Positions 40,974-50,846 of a stretch of 64,000 nt of DNA are shown here, piece after piece. The position numbers and the translations under genes are program-made. This DNA is from Iris pallida (Eukaryota > Streptophyta > Magnoliopsida > Asparagales > Iridaceae). The first letter of the stretch is position 1, and every line of letters begins with the position of its first letter. The DNA lies in the NCBI GenBank assembly GCA_029216955.1, contig JANAVB010033216.1, forward strand, positions 11,262,123 through 11,326,122. The letters are read 5' to 3'. The notes under the pieces were generated by a model that was not told where the DNA came from, did not search any database, and worked only from the letters and a program-made list of their open reading frames with translations.

Positions 40974-43900
40974 ATGGTGACTCTGCTGGGGACAACTTTC
41001 TCCTCCGACGAGGAAGTAGCAACTCAATGTGACGTAGCGTCTATCGGGAAGACGCAGAAGACGCTGGATGTTAAGGTCAACCAGACAGCCTACGAGGCGA
41101 TGCTCAACTCCAAGAACACTCCCCGTACTGCTGTCACTTCTGCCAAGAGCAAAGTGCGCTCAGTTTGGGTCTCTAAGTCTGTACAATCTGGCAGTTTTGC
41201 CACCAAGGACGCTGTACCAACTGCTGCACAATCTGCTAGTCAGATTGCTGCACAAACTGCTGTGTCAACTGTTGCACAGTCTGTCTCAGCAACTGCTGTA
41301 CAATCTGTTGCAGTCAAGGCTGCACAGTCTGCTGCAACTGTTGTGCAAGTTACTTCATATGCTGTCTTGTCAAAACAGAAGACTCCTATGACTCTGGCGC
41401 AATTGGCAGTGGCTTTTCCTGCGCAAAATAGCACTCCAGTAACTAAAATGCATCCCAAGCACTCTAAGACAAAGACTCCTGATGCACTTCCTACCAAAGC
41501 TTCTAATGCACAAATGACTAGTGCACCTTCCACCCATGCGCAAACCAAGTCTGCGCAATCCAAGAAAAACAGCCTTTTGGCTAAATTCCCTTCTTCTCAC
41601 AATAAAAGAAGAGATTCTACTCCTCTTCCCAAACACCCTATTGCCTCTGCGCAATCCACTGAGGGTAGTCCTTTGACTATTCCTCCTTCTCTTCAAAGCA
41701 AAAGAAAAGGCCCATTGGTTTTTTCTCAAACTTCCTTGTCTCATGACTTGGAAGATAACAGAGGGAAACGCTCTTTAGCTAACCCTTCATCTCAAAACAA
41801 GGGAAAAGGCCCTTTGGTCTTTTCTCAATCTTCTTCAGTCTTTACTGAAGAGGATCCATCTCAATATGTCTCGGCACCAATCAATTCAAGAACTCTGGCA
41901 AACAAGGATTCTTCTTTCTTTTATAACAAGAGTACTTGTACTAATCAAAGAGGTATTCTACCTACTCCGATAGCAGAATTCCAGGATCTCCCGACTCTCC
42001 AAATTTGTCGTTCCAGACAGGGAAAACTGTTAGTGTCTCAAACAGAAACTCCTGGGGGTGAATTTGCTGACCTCAGAACTTATCTTAACCGATCCACTTC
42101 GGTAAAACGCAAACAGCCGATGTCGAAGGTCAAACATCATCAGAAACAAATCTCCAAGGTCAAAAATCCTGACACTTATGCCAATGAAGTGAGTACTTCC
42201 CTGTATACTCAAGGGACTAAACATTTGAAGAATCGGAATCATGTTCCAAATGTTATCAAAGAACAGATCCCTCGGAACTTTCCTCGTCCTGTTGTAGATC
42301 TTCGAGAACATCTAAGACAAAAACAGGATAATGTCTCAATATCTCCATCTCAACCATCTGATCATCACTGTAATCATAAAGTCATCATCCAATGCTGTTG
42401 TCAAACGACAAAACGATCTGTCTTCGATCGTTTAACTTTTGCTAAATCTGAACCTATGTCAGAAGAAGACGAAGTTTTGTATGCTTCTGTTAACATGACT
42501 TCCCGAGACACTGGGGGTAAAAGATGCTCTAAGCATGGTAGACTCCGCAAGCCAAGCCAACGATATTTGGAATTACTTCAAGAATCTTCTGAAGGAGTAT
42601 TTCAACATACCCGTTCTCGAAGTGGAGATACAATCGGTCAAAGGAATCTTCCTCAAAATCCTTCAAGTCATCTTCCTGTTTCCCAGTCAGGAGTTGATTC
42701 GTTCTCTGATTATGATGCATACAGTGAAAGTTCTGAACAAACAGTATCTTCCACTGTGCCAAGAGAAGTGACGGCTTATGTTGTCACCGATGATCCAGAT
42801 GCTTCAACCTCCGCAAATCAGGAACAGCGAATTGCTGCACTCGAAGACAAATTAAAAACCATGGCTGAGATGGTTGCTAGTATGCATTCCATCATTGTAG
42901 TGCAGCATGTTACACCACCAATTATACCTATTACTAGTCCAGAGATCATAGCATCTTCAATACCTGCCAATACTGGGCTGGGGGTAGTGCCTCCCCAAAT
43001 GCCTCATGTACAAGTGCAAGTACAAACTACGCCTAGCCAGTCAGGAGCTGGGGGTAGTGCTTACAACGCTGTTCCTCCTCCTACCACTACAACTCAACTT
43101 GCTCCTTCTTCTTCATCAGAAGACGCCAATGAAGCTGTCAAACTCTTACGAACCCAATTTGAAGCATTTAAAGAGAAAGACAATCTACAATGGTTGGGGA
43201 TTAAACAGCCCTATCCGGTTGAATGGAAGGACGTCCCGTTTCCCCTAAAGTACAAAATCCCTACAATCTCTCTGTTTGATGACAGTACTTCCCCGAGTCA
43301 ATTCATCAATCATTTTGAGGTAATGACTGTTCAACTTCAGCCAAATGACGCTCTTCTTACCAGAGTGTTCGTCGGTTGTTTAGCCGGCGTAGCATACGAC
43401 TGGTACAGAAGTTTGTCCGATGGTTGCATCACATCCTTTTCAGGTCTCAAACAAATCTTTCTGGAACGGTTCTATGAAGGATTTAATGATATGACTATGT
43501 CAGCTCTCAACAAAATCAAACAAAAACATAATGAAACTGCTGAGAGCTTTATTGAACGGTTCCGTCGTGAAGCTTTGAAAATGCCTCCTGGAACTCCAGC
43601 TGCTGTCACTATTGATACTTGTAAGGCAAATCTTTTGCCTATTATTAGTATGTGGACGGGATCAACCCAATTCCAAGATTGGCCCTCATTCATCGTCAAT
43701 GCCAAAGCTGCTGAAGTAAGTGCCGACAAGTTCAAACAATTGGGGGTACAAATGTCTAACCCTGATCGAGATGAGCATCAAAATTCAGGTGGTAACAATC
43801 GTCAGAACAATCACAAAGCGAAAGAAACTTTGAACATTAACTTGAACAAAAATAAAGAATCTTTGGCTGTCAATGTGGCCCTACCTACATCTACTCCTAC

Positions 43901-46451
43901 TCCTTCTGCACCTCCACCGAGGGAACCTCGTCCGAAGGTAGAATATTCCTTTGACGAAAATGACACTGCAAGTATCTTTGAATGTCTACTCAAAAGCAAT
44001 AAAATTCAACTCCCTGATCCAAAGAAACCTGATGAAGTCAATAAGACTGATCATCCCAAGTATTGTGTCTATCACCGATTTATTGGACATCCTACTCGAG
44101 CATGCTATGTGCTCAAAGGTAAGATTCAAGAGCTTGTCAATGCTGGTGTAGTCACTCTGCAACAAGATGAGAAGACTATTACTGCAAATATGGTTTCAGT
44201 CCAGTTTGGGGATTTTCCTCCGCAGATGATACAGCACGGTGTCATTCCAATTCCTAAAGCAACCTTTGAGATTGAGAATCTCCCGCTTCCATCCAATGAA
44301 GGTCTTGTTCCCTTATCTCTTGATAACGGTGAAATTATGTGGATCTATCCTGATCTTGCTACAGAATTCGAGGTGTCCTCTTCTTCCAAGGAGAAAACTC
44401 GTTCTAAAGGCAAAACTAAGATCTGCAACATGGTATCTTTTGATCCCATTGTTGACGAAAAGATTCTGTTAGGCACCAGATCAGGGAAAGCTTATTTGAA
44501 AGATCATTCTGAAGGTCAAAAGGATCCTGCGTCTTCTTCCGAACCTGCTCCGGCACAACCCGTATCTGCTGAAGAAGTCCCTTCTACATCTTCACCAGTT
44601 GTAGTATCAATTCCTCCCAAGCCAACAACGGCTGACAAAGGCAAGCAACAAGTTCGATTTGACAAACCCCTAAAGAAGTCATCTCCTACTGGGCTTGAGA
44701 AGCCTTACAACTTTGATATATTGGCCCAATTAGCCAATACACCGGCTAGGTTGTCAATCTTTGAACTTTTGCGTCTTTCCAAAGAGACACGAGAAACTCT
44801 AAGTGAAGCTCTGATGCAGGCTGAAACTTGCTTAACTCTTCTCAAGAAGCCAGAATCAGAACCAGTCTCTTGTCATCACTGTCATAGTGTCTTGGAACTG
44901 ATCCCAAATATTTCCTTCACTCAGGATGATATGCTAATGGAAGATAATAGACATGATCGTCCTCTTTACTATACAGGATATGTAGATTCAATGAAGGTTG
45001 ATCGTATCCTGATAGATCCAGGGTCTGCACTTAGTATTATGCCAAAGACAATGCTAGATGCATTGAAGATACCAGTGCATAGTCTTTCAACCACAATCAC
45101 TACTATTCTGGGATTTAACCAAGGAAAGAGTGAACCTTTGGGCAAGATCCGCCTAAAACTCCAAATAGGCAATCTTCGCACAAAGGTGACCTTTTATATC
45201 ATTGACAATCATGGTTGTTCTTACAATGCTCTCCTGGGAAGGCCATTCCTCCATAAACACAATGTCGTTCCATCAACTCTTCATCAATGCTTTAAATACG
45301 TTGATGACAAAGGACAAGTTCACAAGGAAGTTGCGGACCTTTATCCTTTCAAGGGTGTTGAAGCTTATTGCAACGATGCTCGTATGTACAAGGATGAGTT
45401 TATGAAGGTGGTATTGGCTATGGATACTGAAGAAGATCAAAAAGCAGTACCTCAAGACACTCTTATCATACCTGTTAAGGGGCGAGTTTCTCATCCTCAA
45501 TCTTCCAAGCCACTGGTTATTCACTTACCAGTTCAAAAGAAATCAGTTGATGCTGATGAAAATCAAAGGGAGCTCACCTCTTCTGAGCCACTTATTATCG
45601 ACTTACGTCGTAACAAAGACAAAAAGCAGCTCATTCCTTCTGAGCCACTTGTTGTTGATCTAAATCGCAACAAGGAAAAAAGGGAGCTCACCTCTTCTGA
45701 GCCACTTGTTATCGACCTCCGTCGTAACAAGCCTCCTCCACGTTCTTCTTCTTCCCCTCTTGTAATCAATTTGACCAAACCTGCTAAGGTTAAAGGTCCT
45801 GTTGTAAATACTGATGTACAAATCAATGAAAAAGCACCTACTTTCCAGTATATTGATGTTATTTATTATACTAAAAGTTATTTAGATATGTTAGATAGCT
45901 TCCAATCAATTACACTGGGAGTCGTACAATCTCTTCAGACAGAAGTCTCGCTTGAAGATCCAGATGATTTTTACCGTATTCACCCTTCTTTGAAGAAAGG
46001 TGAAAGTCCAACATTTTTATATAAAAGACCGGAAACAAAGATTAACTATACGGATGATAGCAAAGTTAACGATACGGGACGTCTCCAGTTCCATTGTTAT
46101 AGTCAACAATCAAAAAATATCCTCCGAAAGATGGGTTACGACTTCAAGAGCGGCCTTAACTATGGTAAAGGTAGACGAACTCCCATTCGTACAACAGTTC
46201 TAAACGGAAAATCACAAATGTATTATGGCAGGACCAAGAAAGGTCTCGGATATACTTCTCCTCCACTGTTATCCCCAGCGGCTTCTGAATCAGATAGTGA
46301 AGAACGTTCTAATTCTTCTGATTCCAGATCATGGGATTCCGATACAAGCATCGGTGAAGTCCATCGTATAATCGTATCTTCTAACATGGTCTCCGTTGAA
46401 CTACCAGAAGGCTGTGATAATGTTGAAGAAAGTCCAGAAACATATCCTTAG
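40974..46451 (+). CDS. gag-pro: Element G gag-protease polyprotein (1825 codons)
   Basis: A long intact frame. Residues 1-700 or so form an N-terminal extension: an A/V/Q/S repeat region (about 60-130), basic segments, and a SVFDRLTF block (about 482) that element A also has. The capsid-like gag core is at about 770-850 (FINHFEVMTVQLQPNDALLT). An unusual knuckle C-x2-H-x4-H-x4-C follows at about 1031-1045 (CVYHRFIGHPTRAC). Protease is marked by ILIDPGSALSIMP at about 1343. Three to four diverged repeats of SEPLVIDLRRNK type lie at about 1520-1600, and a G-patch-like stretch (KMGYDFKSGLNYGKGRR) at about 1718. The start chosen is the first ATG, which lies on the primer-binding site; a downstream start is possible. 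It ends with TAG, after which the same frame continues into RT. Confidence 0.85.
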   Translation: MVTLLGTTFSSDEEVATQCDVASIGKTQKTLDVKVNQTAYEAMLNSKNTPRTAVTSAKSKVRSVWVSKSVQSGSFATKDAVPTAAQSASQIAAQTAVSTVAQSVSATAVQSVAVKAAQSAATVVQVTSYAVLSKQKTPMTLAQLAVAFPAQNSTPVTKMHPKHSKTKTPDALPTKASNAQMTSAPSTHAQTKSAQSKKNSLLAKFPSSHNKRRDSTPLPKHPIASAQSTEGSPLTIPPSLQSKRKGPLVFSQTSLSHDLEDNRGKRSLANPSSQNKGKGPLVFSQSSSVFTEEDPSQYVSAPINSRTLANKDSSFFYNKSTCTNQRGILPTPIAEFQDLPTLQICRSRQGKLLVSQTETPGGEFADLRTYLNRSTSVKRKQPMSKVKHHQKQISKVKNPDTYANEVSTSLYTQGTKHLKNRNHVPNVIKEQIPRNFPRPVVDLREHLRQKQDNVSISPSQPSDHHCNHKVIIQCCCQTTKRSVFDRLTFAKSEPMSEEDEVLYASVNMTSRDTGGKRCSKHGRLRKPSQRYLELLQESSEGVFQHTRSRSGDTIGQRNLPQNPSSHLPVSQSGVDSFSDYDAYSESSEQTVSSTVPREVTAYVVTDDPDASTSANQEQRIAALEDKLKTMAEMVASMHSIIVVQHVTPPIIPITSPEIIASSIPANTGLGVVPPQMPHVQVQVQTTPSQSGAGGSAYNAVPPPTTTTQLAPSSSSEDANEAVKLLRTQFEAFKEKDNLQWLGIKQPYPVEWKDVPFPLKYKIPTISLFDDSTSPSQFINHFEVMTVQLQPNDALLTRVFVGCLAGVAYDWYRSLSDGCITSFSGLKQIFLERFYEGFNDMTMSALNKIKQKHNETAESFIERFRREALKMPPGTPAAVTIDTCKANLLPIISMWTGSTQFQDWPSFIVNAKAAEVSADKFKQLGVQMSNPDRDEHQNSGGNNRQNNHKAKETLNINLNKNKESLAVNVALPTSTPTPSAPPPREPRPKVEYSFDENDTASIFECLLKSNKIQLPDPKKPDEVNKTDHPKYCVYHRFIGHPTRACYVLKGKIQELVNAGVVTLQQDEKTITANMVSVQFGDFPPQMIQHGVIPIPKATFEIENLPLPSNEGLVPLSLDNGEIMWIYPDLATEFEVSSSSKEKTRSKGKTKICNMVSFDPIVDEKILLGTRSGKAYLKDHSEGQKDPASSSEPAPAQPVSAEEVPSTSSPVVVSIPPKPTTADKGKQQVRFDKPLKKSSPTGLEKPYNFDILAQLANTPARLSIFELLRLSKETRETLSEALMQAETCLTLLKKPESEPVSCHHCHSVLELIPNISFTQDDMLMEDNRHDRPLYYTGYVDSMKVDRILIDPGSALSIMPKTMLDALKIPVHSLSTTITTILGFNQGKSEPLGKIRLKLQIGNLRTKVTFYIIDNHGCSYNALLGRPFLHKHNVVPSTLHQCFKYVDDKGQVHKEVADLYPFKGVEAYCNDARMYKDEFMKVVLAMDTEEDQKAVPQDTLIIPVKGRVSHPQSSKPLVIHLPVQKKSVDADENQRELTSSEPLIIDLRRNKDKKQLIPSEPLVVDLNRNKEKRELTSSEPLVIDLRRNKPPPRSSSSPLVINLTKPAKVKGPVVNTDVQINEKAPTFQYIDVIYYTKSYLDMLDSFQSITLGVVQSLQTEVSLEDPDDFYRIHPSLKKGESPTFLYKRPETKINYTDDSKVNDTGRLQFHCYSQQSKNILRKMGYDFKSGLNYGKGRRTPIRTTVLNGKSQMYYGRTKKGLGYTSPPLLSPAASESDSEERSNSSDSRSWDSDTSIGEVHRIIVSSNMVSVELPEGCDNVEESPETYP
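40975..40993 (+). other. Element G primer-binding site (tRNA-Arg type)
   Basis: TGGTGACTCTGCTGGGGAC begins three bases after the LTR. It differs by one base from the TGGCGACTCTGCTGGGGA form I associate with the tRNA-Arg primer of Ogre-like elements. The first ATG of gag overlaps it. Confidence 0.7.
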
Positions 46452-49400
46452 GCTCAACATATGGATAACCAATGGGTACTTCGTTTTGTACAACGTGAAC
46501 CTCCTACTGAAGATCAATTAGTTCAAATTGATGTAGGGGAAAGAGAGTCATCTCGGCCAATCTTTATTAACAAGAATCTTCCAGAAGCAGATAAGCAAGA
46601 GTTGATTCTTCTTATTAAAGAATACATAGACGTCTTTGCTTGGAGTTACGAAGACATGCCAGGTTTAGATCCCAAGATTGCTACTCACAAACTGAACATT
46701 CTTCCTAATGCTAAACCGGTCAAACAGCAACAAAGGCGATTTAAGCCTGAAATGATGGACGTAATTGATGATGAAGTCAAGAAGCTCATCGCTTGTGGCT
46801 TTATTCGAGAAGAGTAGCATCCTGATTGGGTAGCCAATGTCGTCCCCGTTCTGAAGAAAACTGGAAAAGTTCGAGTCTGCATCGACTTCCGAGATCTCAA
46901 TGAAGCATGTCCAAAAGATGAATTTCCTCTTCCTATCACAGACGTCATGATTGACAATACTTGTGGGTTCGAGCGAATATCTTTTATGGATGGATTCTCC
47001 GGATATAATCAGATTAAAATGCATCCTGAAGATAAAAAGCATACATCTTTCCGCACTCCTCGAGGAGTCTATTGTTACACAGTGATGCCATTTGGTCTCA
47101 AGAACGCTGGTGCAACCTACCAACGAGCTATGAGTACCATTTTCAGAGAACATCTTCGTAAAACAGTCGAATGCTACGTTGATGATATTGCTGTCAAAAG
47201 TCGTCTAAAAGAAGATCACATCCAAGATTTGAGAACAATATTTAATCTCATGCGTCAACATCAGCTCAAGATGAATCCTACCAAGTCATTCTTGGGTATC
47301 TCTAGTGGCAAATTTCTCGGCTTCGTCATTACCTCTAAGGGTATACACATGGATCCCGAGAAGATCAAAGCCATCCAAGAGATGCGTCCTCCACGCAACC
47401 TAAAAGAGCTACGAGGATTCCAAGGCCGACTTGCGTACATCAGGCGATTCATTTCAAACTTGTCTGGACGCTGCAGACCATTCACTCAACTAATGAAGAA
47501 GGGTGTATCTTTTGTTTGGACTGAAGAGTGTCAACGAGCATTCGATGATATCAAACAATATCTTATGAACCCACCAGTTTTGGTGCCACCTATCTCCGGT
47601 ATTCCATTCTTGATGTATGTCCGTGCTATGGACCATTCATTGGGTGCTTTACTTGCCCAAAAGAACAAAGAAGGCCATGAACAAGCTATCTACTATCTTA
47701 GTCGAACTATGATTGGTGCTGAACATCGTTATAGTCCGGTCGAGAAAGAATGCCTGGCTCTCATGTTTGCTGTGCAAAAGATGAGGCATTATATCATTGG
47801 TCAAACTATTCATGTTATATCTCGAGTTAATCCTCTCCGGGTACTCATGAAGAAACCTAGTACACTTAATTCTCGGTTGGCTACATGGGCAATCCTGCTA
47901 GCTCAATATGACATGGTGTATGTTCCACAAAAGTCTGTCAAAGGTCAAGCGCTAGCGGACTTCTTAGCAGCTCATCCTGTGCCTGAAATATCTAAACTCT
48001 ATGACGAAATTCCTGACGAGACGTTAGAAGTCAACATGATCTCCGAAGAGTTTCCAACCTGGCGTCTATTCTTTGATGGTGCATCAAGAATTGGACCAAA
48101 TGGTGCTATTGTGGCAGGTGTTGGAGTTGTTCTCGTTTCTCCAGACGGGTTAACTATCCAATGAGCCTACTCTTTAGATGAACCTTGCTCTAACAATGTG
48201 GCAGAGTACAATGCTTTACTTGTCGGCCTTCAGCTAGCTAAACAATTGAATGTTGAATATCTGGAAGTCTATGGTGATTCTAAACTGGTTGTGAACCAGG
48301 TTAGAGGAACCTATGAAGTCCGTCATCAAGACCTAGTGCCTTATCATGAAGCGGCAATTAATATAGCTACATCATTCAAAGCTTTCTTCATTGACTATGT
48401 TCGACGAGCTTGCAATACTGAAGCCGATGCTTTGGCCAATCTTGCAGCTGTCTTAGCCATCCCTATCAAAAGACATCAGGTGGTGGTTATTTCTAACCGA
48501 GAACTGTTCTGTATTGAAAATAATCGTAATATTGAATTTAGCAATCTTGCTGAAGTCAATGTTATTGATGACGATTGGAGAACTCCTTTTATCGATTTCG
48601 TAGTACATGACATACTCCCTGAAGATCCTAAGGAGGCTACAAGCGTTCGACGTCGATCTCTACGATTCTATTACAATCAAACCACCAAAACACTCTATCG
48701 GCAAACTTATGATGGTCTTCTTCTACGTTGTTTAGCTGGTTATGAAGCCAAACAAGTGTTGCATGAAGCTCATGATGGCGTCTGTGGAGCACATCAACCT
48801 GGTCCTAAATTACAGGATCGCATCCGACGCATGGGTTACTATTGGCCCTCTATGGTATCAGATGCCATTGAATATGCAAGGAAATGTCGTACTTGTCAAA
48901 TCCATGCAGACTTCATTCATCAACCTTCAAAATTCTTACACCCGACTGCTGCTTCCTGGCCTTTTGAAGCTTGGGGTATGGACATCGTAGGTCCTATTAA
49001 TCCTCCTTCTTCTAGAGGACATCGGTTCATATTGGCGATAACCGATTACTTCTCCAAGTGGGCTGAAGCTATACCTCTGGCTGAAGTCAAGACTAGCAGT
49101 GTCATTAACTTCGTTAAACATCATGTCATCTATAGATTCGGTGTACCTCGAAGAATCATTCATGACAATGGACCTCAATTCATTAGTCAGAAGTTCACTA
49201 GATTCTGCGATGATCATCGGATTAACAATGTTGCTTCGACGGCCTACAATCCTGCTGCTAATGGTTTAGCTGAAGCCTTTAACAAAACCATTATTAAGCT
49301 CCTTAAGAAATTTGTATCCACTAACAAACGGAATTGGAGCGAGAAACTTGGCGAATGTCTTTGGGCCTATCGAACTACAGTCCGCAATCCCACAGGCTTT

Positions 49401-49832
49401 ACACCTTTCTCTTTGGTGTATGGCTGTGAAGCTGTCCTTCCTTTGGAGTTACAAATTCCTTCTTTAAGGATTTCCATTGCCAATGAGCTCACCACAGAAA
49501 ATAATGACCTTCTTCGACTTCAAGAGTTAGAGGCATTGGATGAAAAGCGGTTAATGGCTCAACAGCATATTGAGTTATACCAAGCCCGCATCTCAAAAAC
49601 ATTTAATCGTAAAGTGAAGGTCAGAGCCTTTCAGCAAGGTGAACTTGTTCTAACGGTCAGACGTCCTATGACTATGACTCATATGAGCAAAGAAAAATTC
49701 GATGCGAAATAGGAAGGTCCCTATGTTGTAAGCAAAGTCTTCTCAAACGGAGCTTATCAACTTTCCGAACTTGATGGTCGAGTTGCTATGATGCCTATCA
49801 ATGGCAAATTCTTAAAGAAGTATTATGTATAA
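46452..49832 (+). pseudogene. pol: Element G pol: RT, RNase H, archaeal RNase H, integrase
   Basis: One continuous frame in phase with gag-protease, interrupted by TAG (46815-46817), TGA (48162-48164) and TAG (49710-49712), all explicable as single C-to-T or G-to-A changes. RT shows IDFRDLNEACPKDEFPLP and the catalytic CYVDDIAVKS (about 47170). The first RNase H has MDHSLGALLAQKN. The second, archaeal-type RNase H has WRLFFDGASRIGPNG and AEYNALLVGLQLAKQL (48060-48470). Integrase has the zinc finger ending CRTCQIH (about 48890) and the catalytic stretches GMDIVGPINPP, IIHDNGPQFIS and NPAANGLAEAFNKT. The frame closes with LKKYYV and TAA at 49832. Confidence 0.9.
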
Positions 49833-49908
49833 ATGTAAATACTTATAAATTATCAGACAGAATCAAGTTCATAAATAAAATTCAAATTTTATTATATGAT
49901 AGTACATA
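49833..49908. other. Short gap between convergent pol and antisense gene
   Basis: Only 76 bp, AT-rich, separate the end of pol from the end of the antisense gene. AATAAA-like sequences occur on the plus strand (about 49873). Transcripts from the two strands would overlap at their 3' ends. Confidence 0.5.
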
Positions 49909-50229
49909 TTAAAGGTCACTATCATCTTTTTCTACATTAGGACGAGGGCCACTGCCGTCCTTCTCAAAAATGCGGTCAGCAAAAGAGCCGAGAACCTCCT
50001 TGCTGGATCCCATAAGAAACTTGCAGGCGGCCATCCTCATGGTTTCTTCTTCTTTAGTCTTTCCTGGTTCGAGCAGGAAGTCCAAAATGTCCTGCGGTGG
50101 CTGGGGTACAGACGAACCTTCACCTACTTCTGCCTCCTTCGGCTGAATTGGATCGGCAGGGCGATCTTCAATGCCCTTCTGAACCTTCGAGACAGTCTCA
50201 ACCTTCTTAGATGCTTCTCCGGAAGACAT
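49909..50229 (-). CDS. Antisense gene 2 in element G, 106 aa, unknown function
   Basis: An intact frame from ATG 50229 encoding a hydrophilic, charged protein: K/E/P-rich N-terminal half, then a possibly helical segment (ILDFLLEPGKTKEEETMRMA) and an acidic end. No signal peptide, membrane segment or known domain was recognised. A TATA box lies 44-58 bp upstream and a tandem-repeat array directly upstream of that, so it appears to have its own promoter opposite to pol. It could instead be the last exon of antisense gene 1, but the TATA box and start codon argue for a separate unit. Confidence 0.6.
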   Translation of the reverse strand: MSSGEASKKVETVSKVQKGIEDRPADPIQPKEAEVGEGSSVPQPPQDILDFLLEPGKTKEEETMRMAACKFLMGSSKEVLGSFADRIFEKDGSGPRPNVEKDDSDL

Positions 50230-50272
50230 TTTTATGTTGAAGAGTAGAAGTGTTCGTTCCTGTCAGATTTCT

Positions 50273-50287
50273 GCTATATTTATAGAC
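50273..50287 (-). promoter_or_regulatory. TATA box of antisense gene 2
   Basis: The minus strand reads TCTATAAATATAGC. Transcription would start near 50245-50255, giving a very short leader before ATG 50229. Confidence 0.65.
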
Positions 50288-50316
50288 AGAAGTTCCTCAA
50301 TTAATGAAGCATTACA

Positions 50317-50670
50317 TTCATCCGACGGTTCATCCGTTCATTAATACCTGACGGTTCATCCGTTCATTTATCACATTCATCCAACGGTTCATCTGTTCAT
50401 TAAATGCTTGACGGTTCATCCGTTCATTAAATGCTTGATGGTTCATCCATTCATTTATAACACTCATCCGACGGTTCGTCCGTTCATTAATATCTGACGG
50501 TTCATCCGTTCAACTATTTTGACGGTTAACCCGTTCATTTATTATCATTTGACGGTTAATTCGTTCATTTCACCATCATTTGACGATTTACCCGTTCTTT
50601 CATTATTATTTGACGGTATTTCCGTTCATTCATTTTCATATACATTGACGATTTATCATCGTTCATCTTC
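50317..50670. repeat. Array of about 12 hairpin-forming repeats
   Basis: Degenerate units of about 25-34 bp, each built around GACGGTTCATCCGTTCATT, in which ACGG and CCGT can pair across a 5-base loop. The array begins about 30 bp upstream of the TATA box of antisense gene 2 and ends about 180 bp after the stop of antisense gene 1. Short tandem repeats in the untranslated 3' region are known for Ogre/Tat elements. Confidence 0.85.
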
Positions 50671-50846
50671 TACATCAGCAATTTGTCGTTTTCGATTAAG
50701 TTGTCAATAAATATATCATATCTATCTATTATTTATATCTGAATAAGATATACAATAAATAATGGAGCCACAACAAAATGTTCTTTATATCAAAAAAATG
50801 AGACATTACAAAAATGCAGCTACAGCAACAAAATCCAAATACAAAA

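Noticed and set aside
46665..47153. Minus-strand open frame of 162 codons opposite RT (and similar shadows at 41240-41744)
   Set aside because: It lies antisense to conserved RT coding sequence and has no features of its own, unlike the spliced antisense genes further 3'.
50300..50670. CRISPR array
   Set aside because: The repeats are degenerate, with no unique uniform spacers, in a eukaryotic retroelement.
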